Assembly (NCBI GenBank): GCA_013115145.1
Contig: JAAPAO010000022.1
Span: forward strand, 1-64,000
Direction of reading: 5' to 3'
DNA: 64,000 nt
Source: Perkinsus chesapeaki
Taxonomy: Eukaryota > Perkinsozoa > Perkinsida > Perkinsidae
Below the pieces are notes generated by a model, which did no database searches, had not been told where the DNA came from, and saw only the letters and a list, made by a program, of their open reading frames with translations. Shown in pieces: positions 1 to 9,553 of this stretch. Position 1 is the first letter of the stretch, and the number at the start of each line of letters is the position of its first letter. Position numbers and translations under genes: made by a program.

Positions 1-946
1 TGACACGGCCCATCTCGGCCAACTTATCATCAGCCAGCTTCCTAGCTTGAGGAGTTCTCTTGATCTGGGGAGGGAACAGGAAATACAAGATGATAGGTGC
101 ATATATCAAAGGCAAGATACCAACTGGTGCCATGCTATAAGCCCATTGACCCCAGTTGATGGTTACACCAACAGCTTCCATGAAGTTGGCCATCATAGCA
201 TTCCAAGCACCTCCAGTTAGCCAGCAAACAGAGGACGTGGTATTGGCAACAATCTCAACCATGATCATATAAGTACCAATGGACCTCTGAGTGCCAAGAG
301 CTGGATCAGACTGGAAACCTTCCTTAAGCAGAGGCTCTAAGATAGGAAGCAGAATACCCGCACCTCTTGCAGTGGACGAGGGGATCGCCGTAGCCAGAAT
401 GAATTCGCAAATACAGAAAGCATAGGCGAGTCCAAGAGTAGTAGAACCAATATACTTTAGAATAATGAAACATAATCTCTTACCCAAACCGGTGGTCACG
501 AAACCGCTGGCGATGAAACATGCGAACACGATCAACCATACAGTATCGTTTCCGAATCCGGATAGAATCTGCGAGGTTGTCAGGATATCCGTCAAAGTGC
601 AGAAGCCCAGCGAAAGCAGACATACACCAGACATGGCAATCGGCTCGGTAACAGCCGCAATGATAGTGACCACGAACGTGACGAATACTTGCCATGTATG
701 CGGGCTAAGATCGCTTGGATGGACCCACCATAGTGCCAATATAATGACAATCAACAAGAGTAGAATAGGGATGTTGATACCGGGCCACTTCTTGTCGTGC
801 CAGTCGATACATTTCTTAATATGTTTCCCACAGGGAACTCTGTCCCACTTTGACGGAACTGTGGTCTTTTCCTCGACGGAAGGGGACACATTGTGCGAGA
901 TAGGAAGTACCATCCTAGTAGCATCTGGAGATGGTAGAGTGCTCAT
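1..946 (-). CDS. DASS-family anion transporter 1 (3' end beyond window)
   Basis: The frame opens at an ATG at 946 and stays open to base 1, so about 315 N-terminal residues are present and the C-terminal half lies outside. After a polar N-terminus come hydrophobic segments (ILALWW, TWQVFVTFVVTI, VWLIVFACFIASGF) and the first signature IPSSTARGAG, where characterised family members have the substrate/sodium-binding loop. Family knowledge: DASS (SLC13, plastid DiT-type) carriers move dicarboxylates or citrate across membranes; the substrate here is unknown. It is the last gene of a minus-strand tandem array. Part of it (about 287-590) is almost identical to gene 2, unlike its flanks. Confidence 0.9.
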   Translation of the reverse strand, partial: MSTLPSPDATRMVLPISHNVSPSVEEKTTVPSKWDRVPCGKHIKKCIDWHDKKWPGINIPILLLLIVIILALWWVHPSDLSPHTWQVFVTFVVTIIAAVTEPIAMSGVCLLSLGFCTLTDILTTSQILSGFGNDTVWLIVFACFIASGFVTTGLGKRLCFIILKYIGSTTLGLAYAFCICEFILATAIPSSTARGAGILLPILEPLLKEGFQSDPALGTQRSIGTYMIMVEIVANTTSSVCWLTGGAWNAMMANFMEAVGVTINWGQWAYSMAPVGILPLIYAPIILYFLFPPQIKRTPQARKLADDKLAEMGRV

Positions 947-1791
947 TCAAAGAGTAAAATCCAAAGTTAGGCAATTAACTACTGCAAAAACGAGTTCCTT
1001 CACATAAAGATGAAATGACGGTTCATTTACAGCCGAGCCAACACACACCAAAAAAACTGTATGTCCCTCGATAGAGGGTTGCAACATGCGCCCTATGGCC
1101 AAGACTAGACAAAGTAGTTCGAGTTCCAATGAAAATGAGAGATTTATACTCATTCATACAACATTCTACATTTACCAACTAGCACTCCCTATCTCCAGTC
1201 GAAACATGCCTTAGCCTATCTCTAGTATACTCGAACGCAACACATACTAGAGCTTTAAAGTTTTCTGGCGGGAGAAATGGTTGTTGTTTTAAACAAACTA
1301 GCAATAAACTCCACACTGATCGCTCAATAGGCGATCGTCGTCATCATAATAGAGTACAATAGACCGGGACACACTAGACAGTCCCATGGGCAATAAGAGA
1401 GCCCTACTTCTCAAACCCGTTCTCACGGGGATATAAAGAATAACAGCTGCTTTCTATCCGAAAGCAGGAGAAACGTATTGAAAACAGATCACAGTAGCCT
1501 ATATTATAGTAAAGCAAGTAAACACTGTCACTACGATATCCTAATAACCAGAGAACCACAACGAGGATGGAAGAATGCATTCCTCGACGACGTCGTTCAC
1601 AGTCCTAAATACTAACGAGTCATGAACTTAGCAGTACACGATTCAACAGGGTCACATACGGCCACACGTTGACGTGTAGAAAAGAGGTTATGAACAAGCA
1701 ATATAGCGATACAGTGCAAAACAAGGGATTCCGAGAAGCGAGAAATATGCTAATCAGAAGCCTCGGAATGCAGAAACTGCTGGCATTAAAT
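947..1791. other. Spacer between transporters 1 and 2
   Basis: No convincing coding potential. It must contain the 3' UTR of transporter 2 and the promoter/5' UTR of transporter 1. I see no clear RNA gene in it. Confidence 0.5.
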
Positions 1792-3363
1792 TTACCAGAA
1801 TCCAAGCAACCACCAATATCCCCAGCATACAGTGTTGAGGACAATAAGGTTAACAATCATGACGATCAAACCTTGCAACCACCAACGTTCCATGGGCACG
1901 TAACCCAGGTTGTAGTAAGGTGGATTGGTAGAACTTGTGTACTGGGTAAGATGACCAGATAAAGTAGTGTAAGCAAGTGCACGCGCGCCTAGCTGCATTG
2001 GAACGCCAGCTCTTTGCATAATCTGCAAGAATACTGGGAACATAGCGGACACATGCGCAGTGATACTTGCGAAAAGGTATTGCGACACGTAGAAAATAGC
2101 CGTACAGATCCAAACACTGGCGTAGGCAGGAACGCTCGACAAATCAATTAAAGTAGCAAACCACTCGAAGAAACCAGTTTCCTTCAACTCAGTGGCCAAC
2201 ATTAGCAACACACCGAACCAAAGGAACAAATCCCATGCTCCCTTATTGGCTACAATATCCCTCTTGACATCGATAATACCAGTCATTAGCAAGACGCTTA
2301 GACCGAGAATTGCTACACCAGTGGTGCTATAGGGAACAGTATCGAACGAAGAGGATACAATCCAAAGGATAATAACCATTAAGAAGACCAAGGCCATGAC
2401 GATCTCGAATGCGCCAATGCGACCCATCTCAGCCAACTTGTCATCAGCTAGTTTCCTTGCTTGAGGAGTCTTCTTAATCTCAGGTGGATAGAAGAAATAC
2501 ATGATCAGAGGACCATAGATCAATGGAAGAATGCCTGGGGGCGCCATACTGTAAGCCCACTGACCCCAGCTAAGGTGCACTCCGACATCTGACATGAAGT
2601 TAGCCATCATAGCATTCCAAGCACCACCCGTTAACCAGCACACAGAGGACGTGGTATTGGCAATGATCTCAACCATGATCATATACGAGCCAATTCTCCT
2701 CTGAGTGCCAAGAGCTGGATCAGACTGGAAACCTTCCTTAAGCAGAGGCTCTAAGATGGGAAGCAGAATACCCGCACCTCTTGCAGTGGACGAGGGAATT
2801 GCCATGGCCAGAATGAATTCGCAAATACAGAAAGCATAGGCGAGTCCAAGAGTAGTAGAACCAATATACTTTAGAATAATGAAACATAATCTCTTACCCA
2901 AACCGGTGGTCACGAAACCGCTGGCGATGAAACATGCGAACACGATCAGCCATACAGTATCGTTACCGAATCCGGATAGAATCTGCGAGGTTGTCAAAAT
3001 ATTAGTTACTGTACAGAAACCCAACGAAACTAGACATATGCCAGACATGGGTAACGGCTCAGTGACTGCTCCAATAATAGTGACCAAGAACGTAACGAAC
3101 ACTTGCCATGTGTGGATACCCAAGCCACTCGGCGGGACCCACCACAGAGCCAAAATGATAATGATCAGTATTATCAGAGTAGGAATCTTGATGCCTGGCC
3201 ACTTGTTCTTCTGCCAGTCAGAGAACCTCCTCCAATAGGTGATACCAGGAATCTTATCGCATGTCCTGGTCCACCATGAGGCAGGCTTCTGCTCTTTTGC
3301 AGGACTATCAGATTCAGAAATGGGCAGAGTCGGTTCTTCAGATTTTATAGATGAACCCGGCAT
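1792..3363 (-). CDS. DASS-family anion transporter 2
   Basis: Intronless, 523 aa from the ATG at 3363. The frame also opens 26 codons upstream (3441), but the downstream Met gives MPGSSIKSEEP..., matching the acidic starts of paralogues 3 and 4, so I prefer it. It has the typical two-repeat DASS layout: first signature IPSSTARGAG, WLTGGAWNAMM in the middle, SITAHVSAMF, second signature SGHLTQYTSSTNPPYY, and the C-terminal GYWWLLGFW end shared across the array and with plastid 2-oxoglutarate/malate translocators. Length fits the family (about 500 aa). Predicted multi-pass membrane carrier; location (plasma membrane or plastid) cannot be read from sequence. No obvious transit peptide is visible. 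Confidence 0.93.
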   Translation of the reverse strand: MPGSSIKSEEPTLPISESDSPAKEQKPASWWTRTCDKIPGITYWRRFSDWQKNKWPGIKIPTLIILIIIILALWWVPPSGLGIHTWQVFVTFLVTIIGAVTEPLPMSGICLVSLGFCTVTNILTTSQILSGFGNDTVWLIVFACFIASGFVTTGLGKRLCFIILKYIGSTTLGLAYAFCICEFILAMAIPSSTARGAGILLPILEPLLKEGFQSDPALGTQRRIGSYMIMVEIIANTTSSVCWLTGGAWNAMMANFMSDVGVHLSWGQWAYSMAPPGILPLIYGPLIMYFFYPPEIKKTPQARKLADDKLAEMGRIGAFEIVMALVFLMVIILWIVSSSFDTVPYSTTGVAILGLSVLLMTGIIDVKRDIVANKGAWDLFLWFGVLLMLATELKETGFFEWFATLIDLSSVPAYASVWICTAIFYVSQYLFASITAHVSAMFPVFLQIMQRAGVPMQLGARALAYTTLSGHLTQYTSSTNPPYYNLGYVPMERWWLQGLIVMIVNLIVLNTVCWGYWWLLGFW

Positions 3364-3611
3364 TGTCGAGATGAAAAAGAAACGAAATAAAGTTTGCCTG
3401 ATAACAATTAAGCATTGCGAATGAACAAGCTCACTAAACACACTAATACGGTGTTATGGAGTCTGCCCGCTAACAGCAGTGCTAGCAATCGACACAAAGC
3501 TTGAAAACTGTCCCCCAAGTGGAATCTATTGAGTGCGATGGAATCGAACGGTTTGAAATATGCGCGCGCCATTTCGAGCGACTTCAGAACGTGTCACCAC
3601 GCAGAAACACG

Positions 3612-3636
3612 AGTGAAGGCCGTGGCATGCACGCAT
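3612..3636. promoter_or_regulatory. GCATGCACGCAT motif beside a GGCCTTCACT motif
   Basis: GCATGCACGCAT lies at 3625-3636, about 265 bp upstream of the transporter 2 start. Next to it, AGTGAAGGCC (3613-3622) is the reverse complement of GGCCTTCACT, which recurs twice upstream of transporter 3 (about 6529 and 6649). Similar GCACGCATGC motifs occur upstream of transporters 3 and 4. Candidate transcription-factor sites: GCATGC cores are known targets of apicomplexan ApiAP2 factors; binding here is inference. Confidence 0.4.
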
Positions 3637-3641
3637 ACCAA

Positions 3642-3662
3642 TAGTCTATTGGCAATAGACTA
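3642..3662. repeat. Perfect 21-nt palindrome upstream of transporter 2
   Basis: TAGTCTATTG, one central G, then CAATAGACTA: 10-base arms with no mismatch, about 280-300 bp upstream of the transporter 2 ATG and directly beside the GCATGC motif. A dimeric protein-binding site is more likely than an RNA hairpin because there is almost no loop. Confidence 0.5.
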
Positions 3663-4629
3663 ATACGAATAATCTCACATGAAATTGAGAACTGCACATC
3701 CTACCATCGCTAGGAACAAACACAACAGCTGCGGCCTTCAGCTCGCGATATCACTTCGTGACTGCTGACGCGCGCGTAGTGTGCGCCCCCGGCATGACAC
3801 CATTCTTAGGCCACGTTGCTCCCCACCGTGTTTGCATACTGGGGCTGCCTCAAGCTTGCAAGGCGGGTCAAAAGGCACGGTCTCCCAAAAAAAGGGAATC
3901 TCAACCGAGGTAGAACCGCCTATCGACAGTCGAGTCAAAGATGAGCACAAGTAGTCGTAGCTATGCGACCATCAACTAACATGCCTGCGATCCATATGCT
4001 ACGAGAGCTTAACCGCAAGTGACTTGAGGGCCCAAAATCTGGAAAGCTTCCCGCATAGAGTACTTGCACAATACGATATAGGCCCACAGACGACTGAACA
4101 ACGCAAATGATAAGATGCCCACCACAGAACCAACCCCATATAACTCAAACTGATAACAACTCAACAATATACTACTGAATCTTGTATGATAGTTACCTCT
4201 GGGGGGTGTGAGCTGTTACGGTACTAACCTGCAACAGTGTCACAAGATTTGTTATGCAAACCTTCCGCTAGTACAACAACAGGTAAGAGGAGGAACGCTT
4301 AAGAACCTATTTACGGAAACTATCGTAGCTCGATCTACTAGTGACAGGATACGGATTCCCAGTCATAGTTGAGGTACACCTTTACGATGGTTTCGCAATG
4401 CTAGTCAATAACTAGCAACTAAAAGAACATACAGTACACAATAAAGTTCTCAAGCATGAGATTTGTTATTGTCACGTGATCCAGAAGAAGGAACAGTAGT
4501 AGAAGAGACAGTAAATAATAGTGCGATACACTATGTGTCATGAACAAAGGGAAGAGACAAGAGAATCGTCAATCCCAACTATATAGTAATGATACGGGTT
4601 ATAGAGTCCGGTATTCGGTTTTAACCAGT

Positions 4630-6186
4630 TTACCAGAAACCCAAGAGCCACCAATAACCCCATCCGATTGTGTTGATATAGACAATGTTGCAACCCATGA
4701 CGCAAACACCTTGGAGCAACCATGTCGATAACTTTACGTATCCCATAATATAGTATGGGGGGTTAGATGAGGATGTGTAATGGGTAAGATGCCCAGAAAG
4801 AGTCGTATATGCCAAAGCACGGCATCCAAGCTCCATAGGAACATTGGCATGCTGCATGATTTTCAGGAACAATGAGAACATAGCGGAGACATGTGCAGTA
4901 ATTGATGCGAAGAGATACTGTGAGACATAGAAAATGATCGTACAAATCCACACGACCGCATATGGAGGAAGCGAGGAGAGATCAATCTTAATGGCCAACC
5001 ACTGGAAGAAACCAGTATCCTTAAGCTGGGTGGCAATCATAAGAAGAACACCGAACCAAAGGAAAAGATCCCAGGCGGAAGTGTTCTGAACGATATCCTT
5101 TTTGACGTCGATAATGCCAAGCATTAGCAACATAGAGACACCCATGATAGCCACACCGGTGGTGCTATAAGGTACATAATCGATCATAGAAGAGACAATC
5201 CATAAAATGATAATACCGATGAAGACGGAAAGCATGGCAATCTCTTGCTTAGACATACTGCCCATCTCAGAAAGCTTTTCGTTAGCAATGTCCTTGGCCT
5301 CGGGTGTCCTCTTCACCTCCGGAGGGACCACAAGGAAGACGATCAAGGGGGCGTAGACAAGAGTGATGATGCCAAGAGGGGCCATGCTATAAGCCCAGCC
5401 ACCCCAACCGATGTTAACACCGACATCAGCACAGAACTTTGCCATCATTGCGTTCCAAGCACCACCAGTAAGCCAGCAAACAGATGAGGAGGTATTGGCG
5501 ACGATCTCGTTCATAACAAGGAAGGAACCGATCTTCTTTTCGGTACCCTTTGCAGGATCGGAGCCGAAACCTTCCTTCAGCAAGGGGGTAATAATAGGCA
5601 GCAAAATACCGGCGGCACGGGCAGTTGAAGAGGGAATAGCAATGGCCAAGATGAACTCGCACAAACAGAAGCCATAAGCAAGACCAAGAGTGGTGGATCC
5701 GAGATACTTCAGAATGATGAAGCAAATTCGCTTACCAAGGCCACTTGTGACGAAACCACTAGCAATGAAGAATGCCATAACGACCAGCCACACAGTATCA
5801 TTACCGAAACCAGAAAGGACCTGATCGGTCGATAAAATACTGGTGACGGTACATAAACCCAGGGCACAAATACAACTGGCAGACATTGGCAAAGGCTCGA
5901 GCACGGCAGCAAGAATGGTAACCAGGAATGCCACGAACACCTGCCATGTGTGGGGTTCCAAATCAGATGGATGCACCCACCACAATGCAAGGGCCACGAT
6001 GATGAGGAATATGAGAAGGGGAATATCGATACCCTTCCACGTATTCTTCTGCCAGTAGTCGAACTTCTCCCACTGCTGGCCCACCCATGTCTTCTTGAGG
6101 CTGTTGTTACATCGGGTAGTCCACTTCACGGGCTTCTCCTCGTGTACATCCGACTCGTAGACAGGAAGTTCTTCTGCCTCGGACAT
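4630..6186 (-). CDS. DASS-family anion transporter 3
   Basis: Intronless, 518 aa, starting MSEAEELPVYESD. Signatures IPSSTARAAG and SGHLTHYTSSSNPPYY, and the GYWWLLGFW end, are all present, so the protein looks complete. It is the closest relative of transporter 4: nucleotide identity is very high through the middle (for example 5540-5720 against 7990-8170), while N-terminal tails and 3' ends differ. Acidic cytosolic N-tail, then about a dozen hydrophobic segments. Substrate not identifiable. Confidence 0.93.
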   Translation of the reverse strand: MSEAEELPVYESDVHEEKPVKWTTRCNNSLKKTWVGQQWEKFDYWQKNTWKGIDIPLLIFLIIVALALWWVHPSDLEPHTWQVFVAFLVTILAAVLEPLPMSASCICALGLCTVTSILSTDQVLSGFGNDTVWLVVMAFFIASGFVTSGLGKRICFIILKYLGSTTLGLAYGFCLCEFILAIAIPSSTARAAGILLPIITPLLKEGFGSDPAKGTEKKIGSFLVMNEIVANTSSSVCWLTGGAWNAMMAKFCADVGVNIGWGGWAYSMAPLGIITLVYAPLIVFLVVPPEVKRTPEAKDIANEKLSEMGSMSKQEIAMLSVFIGIIILWIVSSMIDYVPYSTTGVAIMGVSMLLMLGIIDVKKDIVQNTSAWDLFLWFGVLLMIATQLKDTGFFQWLAIKIDLSSLPPYAVVWICTIIFYVSQYLFASITAHVSAMFSLFLKIMQHANVPMELGCRALAYTTLSGHLTHYTSSSNPPYYIMGYVKLSTWLLQGVCVMGCNIVYINTIGWGYWWLLGFW

Positions 6187-6450
6187 AGGAAATATAGAAA
6201 GTATCGCACTGAAACGAACAAATAATAAACCTTTCGTTTACGCTAAAACTAGCAATTTCTAGACTTCAGCGGGAGAGCAGCACACAATTCTTGTCTCCGG
6301 CCAAATAGCTATCTCCAGTTGCACGCAAGCGTCCACGGTGATCTGTCTACAAGCCAAATTTTGCCGAGGAACCTCGGAGTTTCGGTGATAACCACATTTC
6401 TATGAAATCAGACGGCGTTCGCTCCCAGATTGAATGGCGACGCAAAGCTC

Positions 6451-6464
6451 TGTGCATGCGTGCA
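6451..6464. promoter_or_regulatory. GCATGCGTGCA motif
   Basis: TGTGCATGCGTGCA, the reverse complement of TGCACGCATGCACA, about 265-278 bp upstream of the transporter 3 ATG: the same offset as the copy upstream of transporter 2. Candidate shared regulatory site. Confidence 0.4.
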
Positions 6465-6608
6465 GTTCCGCCTAACGCCCCTCAGAGCGTTCTACTGAAC
6501 CACAACATCCCATCTATCAAAGGACACGGCCTTCACTAACGAAGTGTCTGCAAGGAGAGTAAGGACTATCGAATGCCGTCTCTGTTACCGAAACAAACAC
6601 GAAATGGA

Positions 6609-6624
6609 TTTGCACGCATGCACA
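6609..6624. promoter_or_regulatory. TTTGCACGCATGCACA motif followed by CGCGCG
   Basis: TTTGCACGCATGCACA with CGCGCG a few bases downstream. A second composite of GCACGCATGC plus CGCGCG occurs at 34363-34386. Candidate regulatory element about 430 bp upstream of transporter 3. Confidence 0.4.
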
Positions 6625-7084
6625 AACACGCGCGAGGCATTAGGCCTTCACTGAGAGGCCGTCCAGTGGGGTCAATAAAGCTCACCCCGTCCTCAATCAC
6701 TGCAGGACAGAGCAGACGCATATCAAGAGTAAGCTGGAACATTGGCAACTGTTCTCCTAAAACCCCATTGTATAACACAAGTCAGTATGCTAATAGCTGT
6801 GTGATCAGTCTTCAGACGTTTTCAAACCGTCTCTTAATATACGACCGGTGCTGATAAGAAACAGAGAAAGTAACTTATATAATAAGGCTCTCGCGAGGCC
6901 CGCAAAGTTGCAACTGCGTATAAGCTTCACGGAGGTACTAAAGAATAGTACAACAAATTGGAACAGGAGCGAAGTTCGCTCAGCGAGCGCTAACTTTTTG
7001 AATTAAAACAAAAATAAAGAGCCTTGTAGATTACAAGCCTCGACCAATAATTAGAGTGATGCTTCCGAGGAGGTTCTGCGTAGC

Positions 7085-8638
7085 CTACCAGAAGCCCAAG
7101 AGCCACCAGTATCCCCAGCCGACGGTATTGATATAGACAATGTTACAGATCATTACAACAACACCTTGGAATAACCAAGTTGACATCTTTATGTATCCCA
7201 TGATGTAGAACGGAGGGTTAGATGAGGATGTGTAATGGGTAAGATGTCCTGAAAGAGTCGTATATGCCAAAGCACGGCATCCAAGCTCCATAGGAACATT
7301 GGCATGCTGCATGATCTCGAGGAATAGAGGGAACATAGCGGAGACATGTGCAGTAATTGATGCGAAGAGATACTGTGAGACATAGAATACTGCTGTGCAA
7401 ATCCACACAGCTGCATAAGCTGGCAGCGAAGATAAGTTGATCTTAATGGCCAACCACTGGAAAAAGCCAGTCTCCTTGAGCTGGGTGGCAATCATGAGGA
7501 GAACACCAAACCAAAGGAAAAGATCCCAAGCGGAAGAGTTATTAACGATATCCTTCTTAACATCGATAATGCCAAGCATTAGTAGCATGGACACACCCAT
7601 GATAGCCACACCGGTGGTGCTATAAGGTACAAACTCGATCATAGATGAGACAATCCATAAAATGATAATACCGATGAAGACGCAAAGCATGGCAATCTCT
7701 TGCTTCGACATCCGGCCCATCTCAGCAAGCTTGGCGTTGGCAATGGTCTTTGCTTCGGGGGTTCTCTTGATTTCCGGAGGGACCACCAGGAAGACGACCA
7801 AGGGGGCATAGATAAGAGTGATGATCCCAAGAGGAGCCATACTATAAGCCCATGCACCCCAGGCAATGTTAACGCCGACCGCAGAGCAAAAGTTGGCCAT
7901 CATTGCGTTCCAGGCACCACCAGTAAGCCAGCAAACAGATGACGAGGTATTGGCAACGATCTCGTTCATGATAAGGAAAGCACCGATCTTCTTTTCGGTA
8001 CCCTTCGCAGGATCGGAGTCGAAACCTTCCTTCAGCAAGGGGGTAATAATAGGCAGCAAAATACCGGCGGCACGGGCAGTTGAAGAGGGAATAGCAATGG
8101 CCAAGATGAACTCGCACAAACAGAAGCCATAAGCAAGGCCAAGAGTGGTGGATCCGAGATACTTGAGGATGACGAAACAAATTCGCTTACCAAGGCCACT
8201 CGAGACAAAACCACTAGCAATGAAGAATGCCATAACGACCAGCCACACAGTGTCATTACCGAAACCAGAGAGGACCTGATCGGTCGATAGAATGCTAGTT
8301 ACGGTACAGAAACCCAGGGCACAAATACAACTGGCCGACATTGGCAAAGGCTCGAGCACGGCAGCAAGAATGGTAACCAGGAATGCCACGAAGACCTGCC
8401 ATGTGTGGGGCTCCAAATCAGATGGATGCACCCACCACAATGCAAGGGCCACGATGGCAAGGAATATAAGAAGGGGAATATTGATACCCTTCCACTCGTT
8501 CTTCTGCCAATTTTCCCATCTCGCCCACACGTGACCGAACTTTGACTCGCGAAGTCGACCAGTCGTTCGCGTCCATGCGGTGGTCGGCTTCTTGTCGTTA
8601 ACGTCGGACTCGGTGAGGGGTAGGCTACCTTCGGACAT
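7085..8638 (-). CDS. DASS-family anion transporter 4
   Basis: Intronless, 517 aa, starting MSEGSLPLTESDV. Signatures IPSSTARAAG and SGHLTHYTSSSNPPFY, and the GYWWLLGFW terminus, are intact. Near-duplicate of transporter 3; differences are concentrated in the N-terminal about 45 residues and scattered conservative changes. The cytosolic tail contains acidic ESD motifs conserved with 2 and 3. Presumably a recent duplicate with the same or a closely related substrate. Confidence 0.93.
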   Translation of the reverse strand: MSEGSLPLTESDVNDKKPTTAWTRTTGRLRESKFGHVWARWENWQKNEWKGINIPLLIFLAIVALALWWVHPSDLEPHTWQVFVAFLVTILAAVLEPLPMSASCICALGFCTVTSILSTDQVLSGFGNDTVWLVVMAFFIASGFVSSGLGKRICFVILKYLGSTTLGLAYGFCLCEFILAIAIPSSTARAAGILLPIITPLLKEGFDSDPAKGTEKKIGAFLIMNEIVANTSSSVCWLTGGAWNAMMANFCSAVGVNIAWGAWAYSMAPLGIITLIYAPLVVFLVVPPEIKRTPEAKTIANAKLAEMGRMSKQEIAMLCVFIGIIILWIVSSMIEFVPYSTTGVAIMGVSMLLMLGIIDVKKDIVNNSSAWDLFLWFGVLLMIATQLKETGFFQWLAIKINLSSLPAYAAVWICTAVFYVSQYLFASITAHVSAMFPLFLEIMQHANVPMELGCRALAYTTLSGHLTHYTSSSNPPFYIMGYIKMSTWLFQGVVVMICNIVYINTVGWGYWWLLGFW

Positions 8639-9553
8639 GGTTGAGGTTAGAAAACCACTGAAGGTAAGAGCTCAACGACTGGAAAGGGAGAAATTCCGCG
8701 GTTCAACTTGAAGTTCGGAGAAGCTAGCCCAACGCAAAAGAACGGCTGTCTTCGCAGGCTCAGCTATTTGAATTTGCACGCATGCGCAACTGCCGTTTTC
8801 GAAAGGGGGAGTCCATGCACGAATCGACCCCATCGTGATCAAGTAGAAACTCTCGAGCTTCAACCAAACTGGCTACAGCAGTAATTGAGCTCTGATGGTG
8901 TGGCGGTGAGGGCATTGAACAAGTTGCAGCCAGCAACTTGCAGTGTAAGTCCCTTTTTCCAGGGCAGCGGTGTCGCTCGCCGTGCAAGCAAGGGATTTTC
9001 AAACCAGTATGAAGTATCTTGTTTAACTGCGTTACTGCGAGGGTATTCCCTTTGGAAATTATTGCCCATCAACACTTGACGCGAATGGCCGAGAGAATAC
9101 TGATGCCCTGGAAAAGTAGCTTCACCCACGCAAGTTACATGCACCAATCGGATCATAGCTTATCTAAGCGGAGGTTAGCACGATCCTAGGCAAACGCAAT
9201 GGTCACCCTGCCCACCATTATTGCCACATTCCTCTACAACACTTTCAACACAAAGAGCAGATGCATAGTTGCTACTATAGATAAACTTATCTTGATGTAC
9301 GGCTCGACGAACACCGCCTTCAGCAATAGACGACGGGCCGAAACTACTTGAAGAGTAATTGGTTACTCAGTATGCTGCGTCAAAACAAGATAACTGGTTC
9401 TACACTGGATCCCAGTGTATAGAGAGGCAGCTCTTAATAATTGAATAATCGAGGTAAAGAAAGTAGAATGTTATAACAGGCTATACCATATAGCTAGGTT
9501 CGGATGAACTTTTATAGAATACAACTAAAGTTAAAGAAACTAAATAATGAGAA
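8639..9553. other. Spacer between transporters 4 and 5
   Basis: No gene supported. One GCACGCATGC-type motif at 8773-8790, about 135-150 bp upstream of the transporter 4 start. The remainder shows no recognisable feature. Confidence 0.5.
8773..8790. promoter_or_regulatory. TTTGCACGCATGCGCAAC motif
   Basis: Near-palindromic TTGCACGCATGCGCAA, 135-152 bp upstream of the transporter 4 start; matches 6609-6624 except for one base over the core. Candidate transcription-factor site. Confidence 0.42.

Larger units (their letters stand above)
3364..4629. other. Spacer between transporters 2 and 3
   Basis: About 1.27 kb without supported genes. The part nearest transporter 2 (its presumed promoter) contains CG-rich runs (about 3559-3571), a GCATGC-type motif and a perfect 21-nt palindrome, listed separately. 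Confidence 0.5.
6187..7084. other. Spacer between transporters 3 and 4
   Basis: No gene supported. It contains two GCACGCATGC-type motifs (6451-6464 and 6609-6624) and two GGCCTTCACT motifs (about 6529-6538 and 6649-6658), the same pair of motifs seen upstream of transporter 2. Confidence 0.5.
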
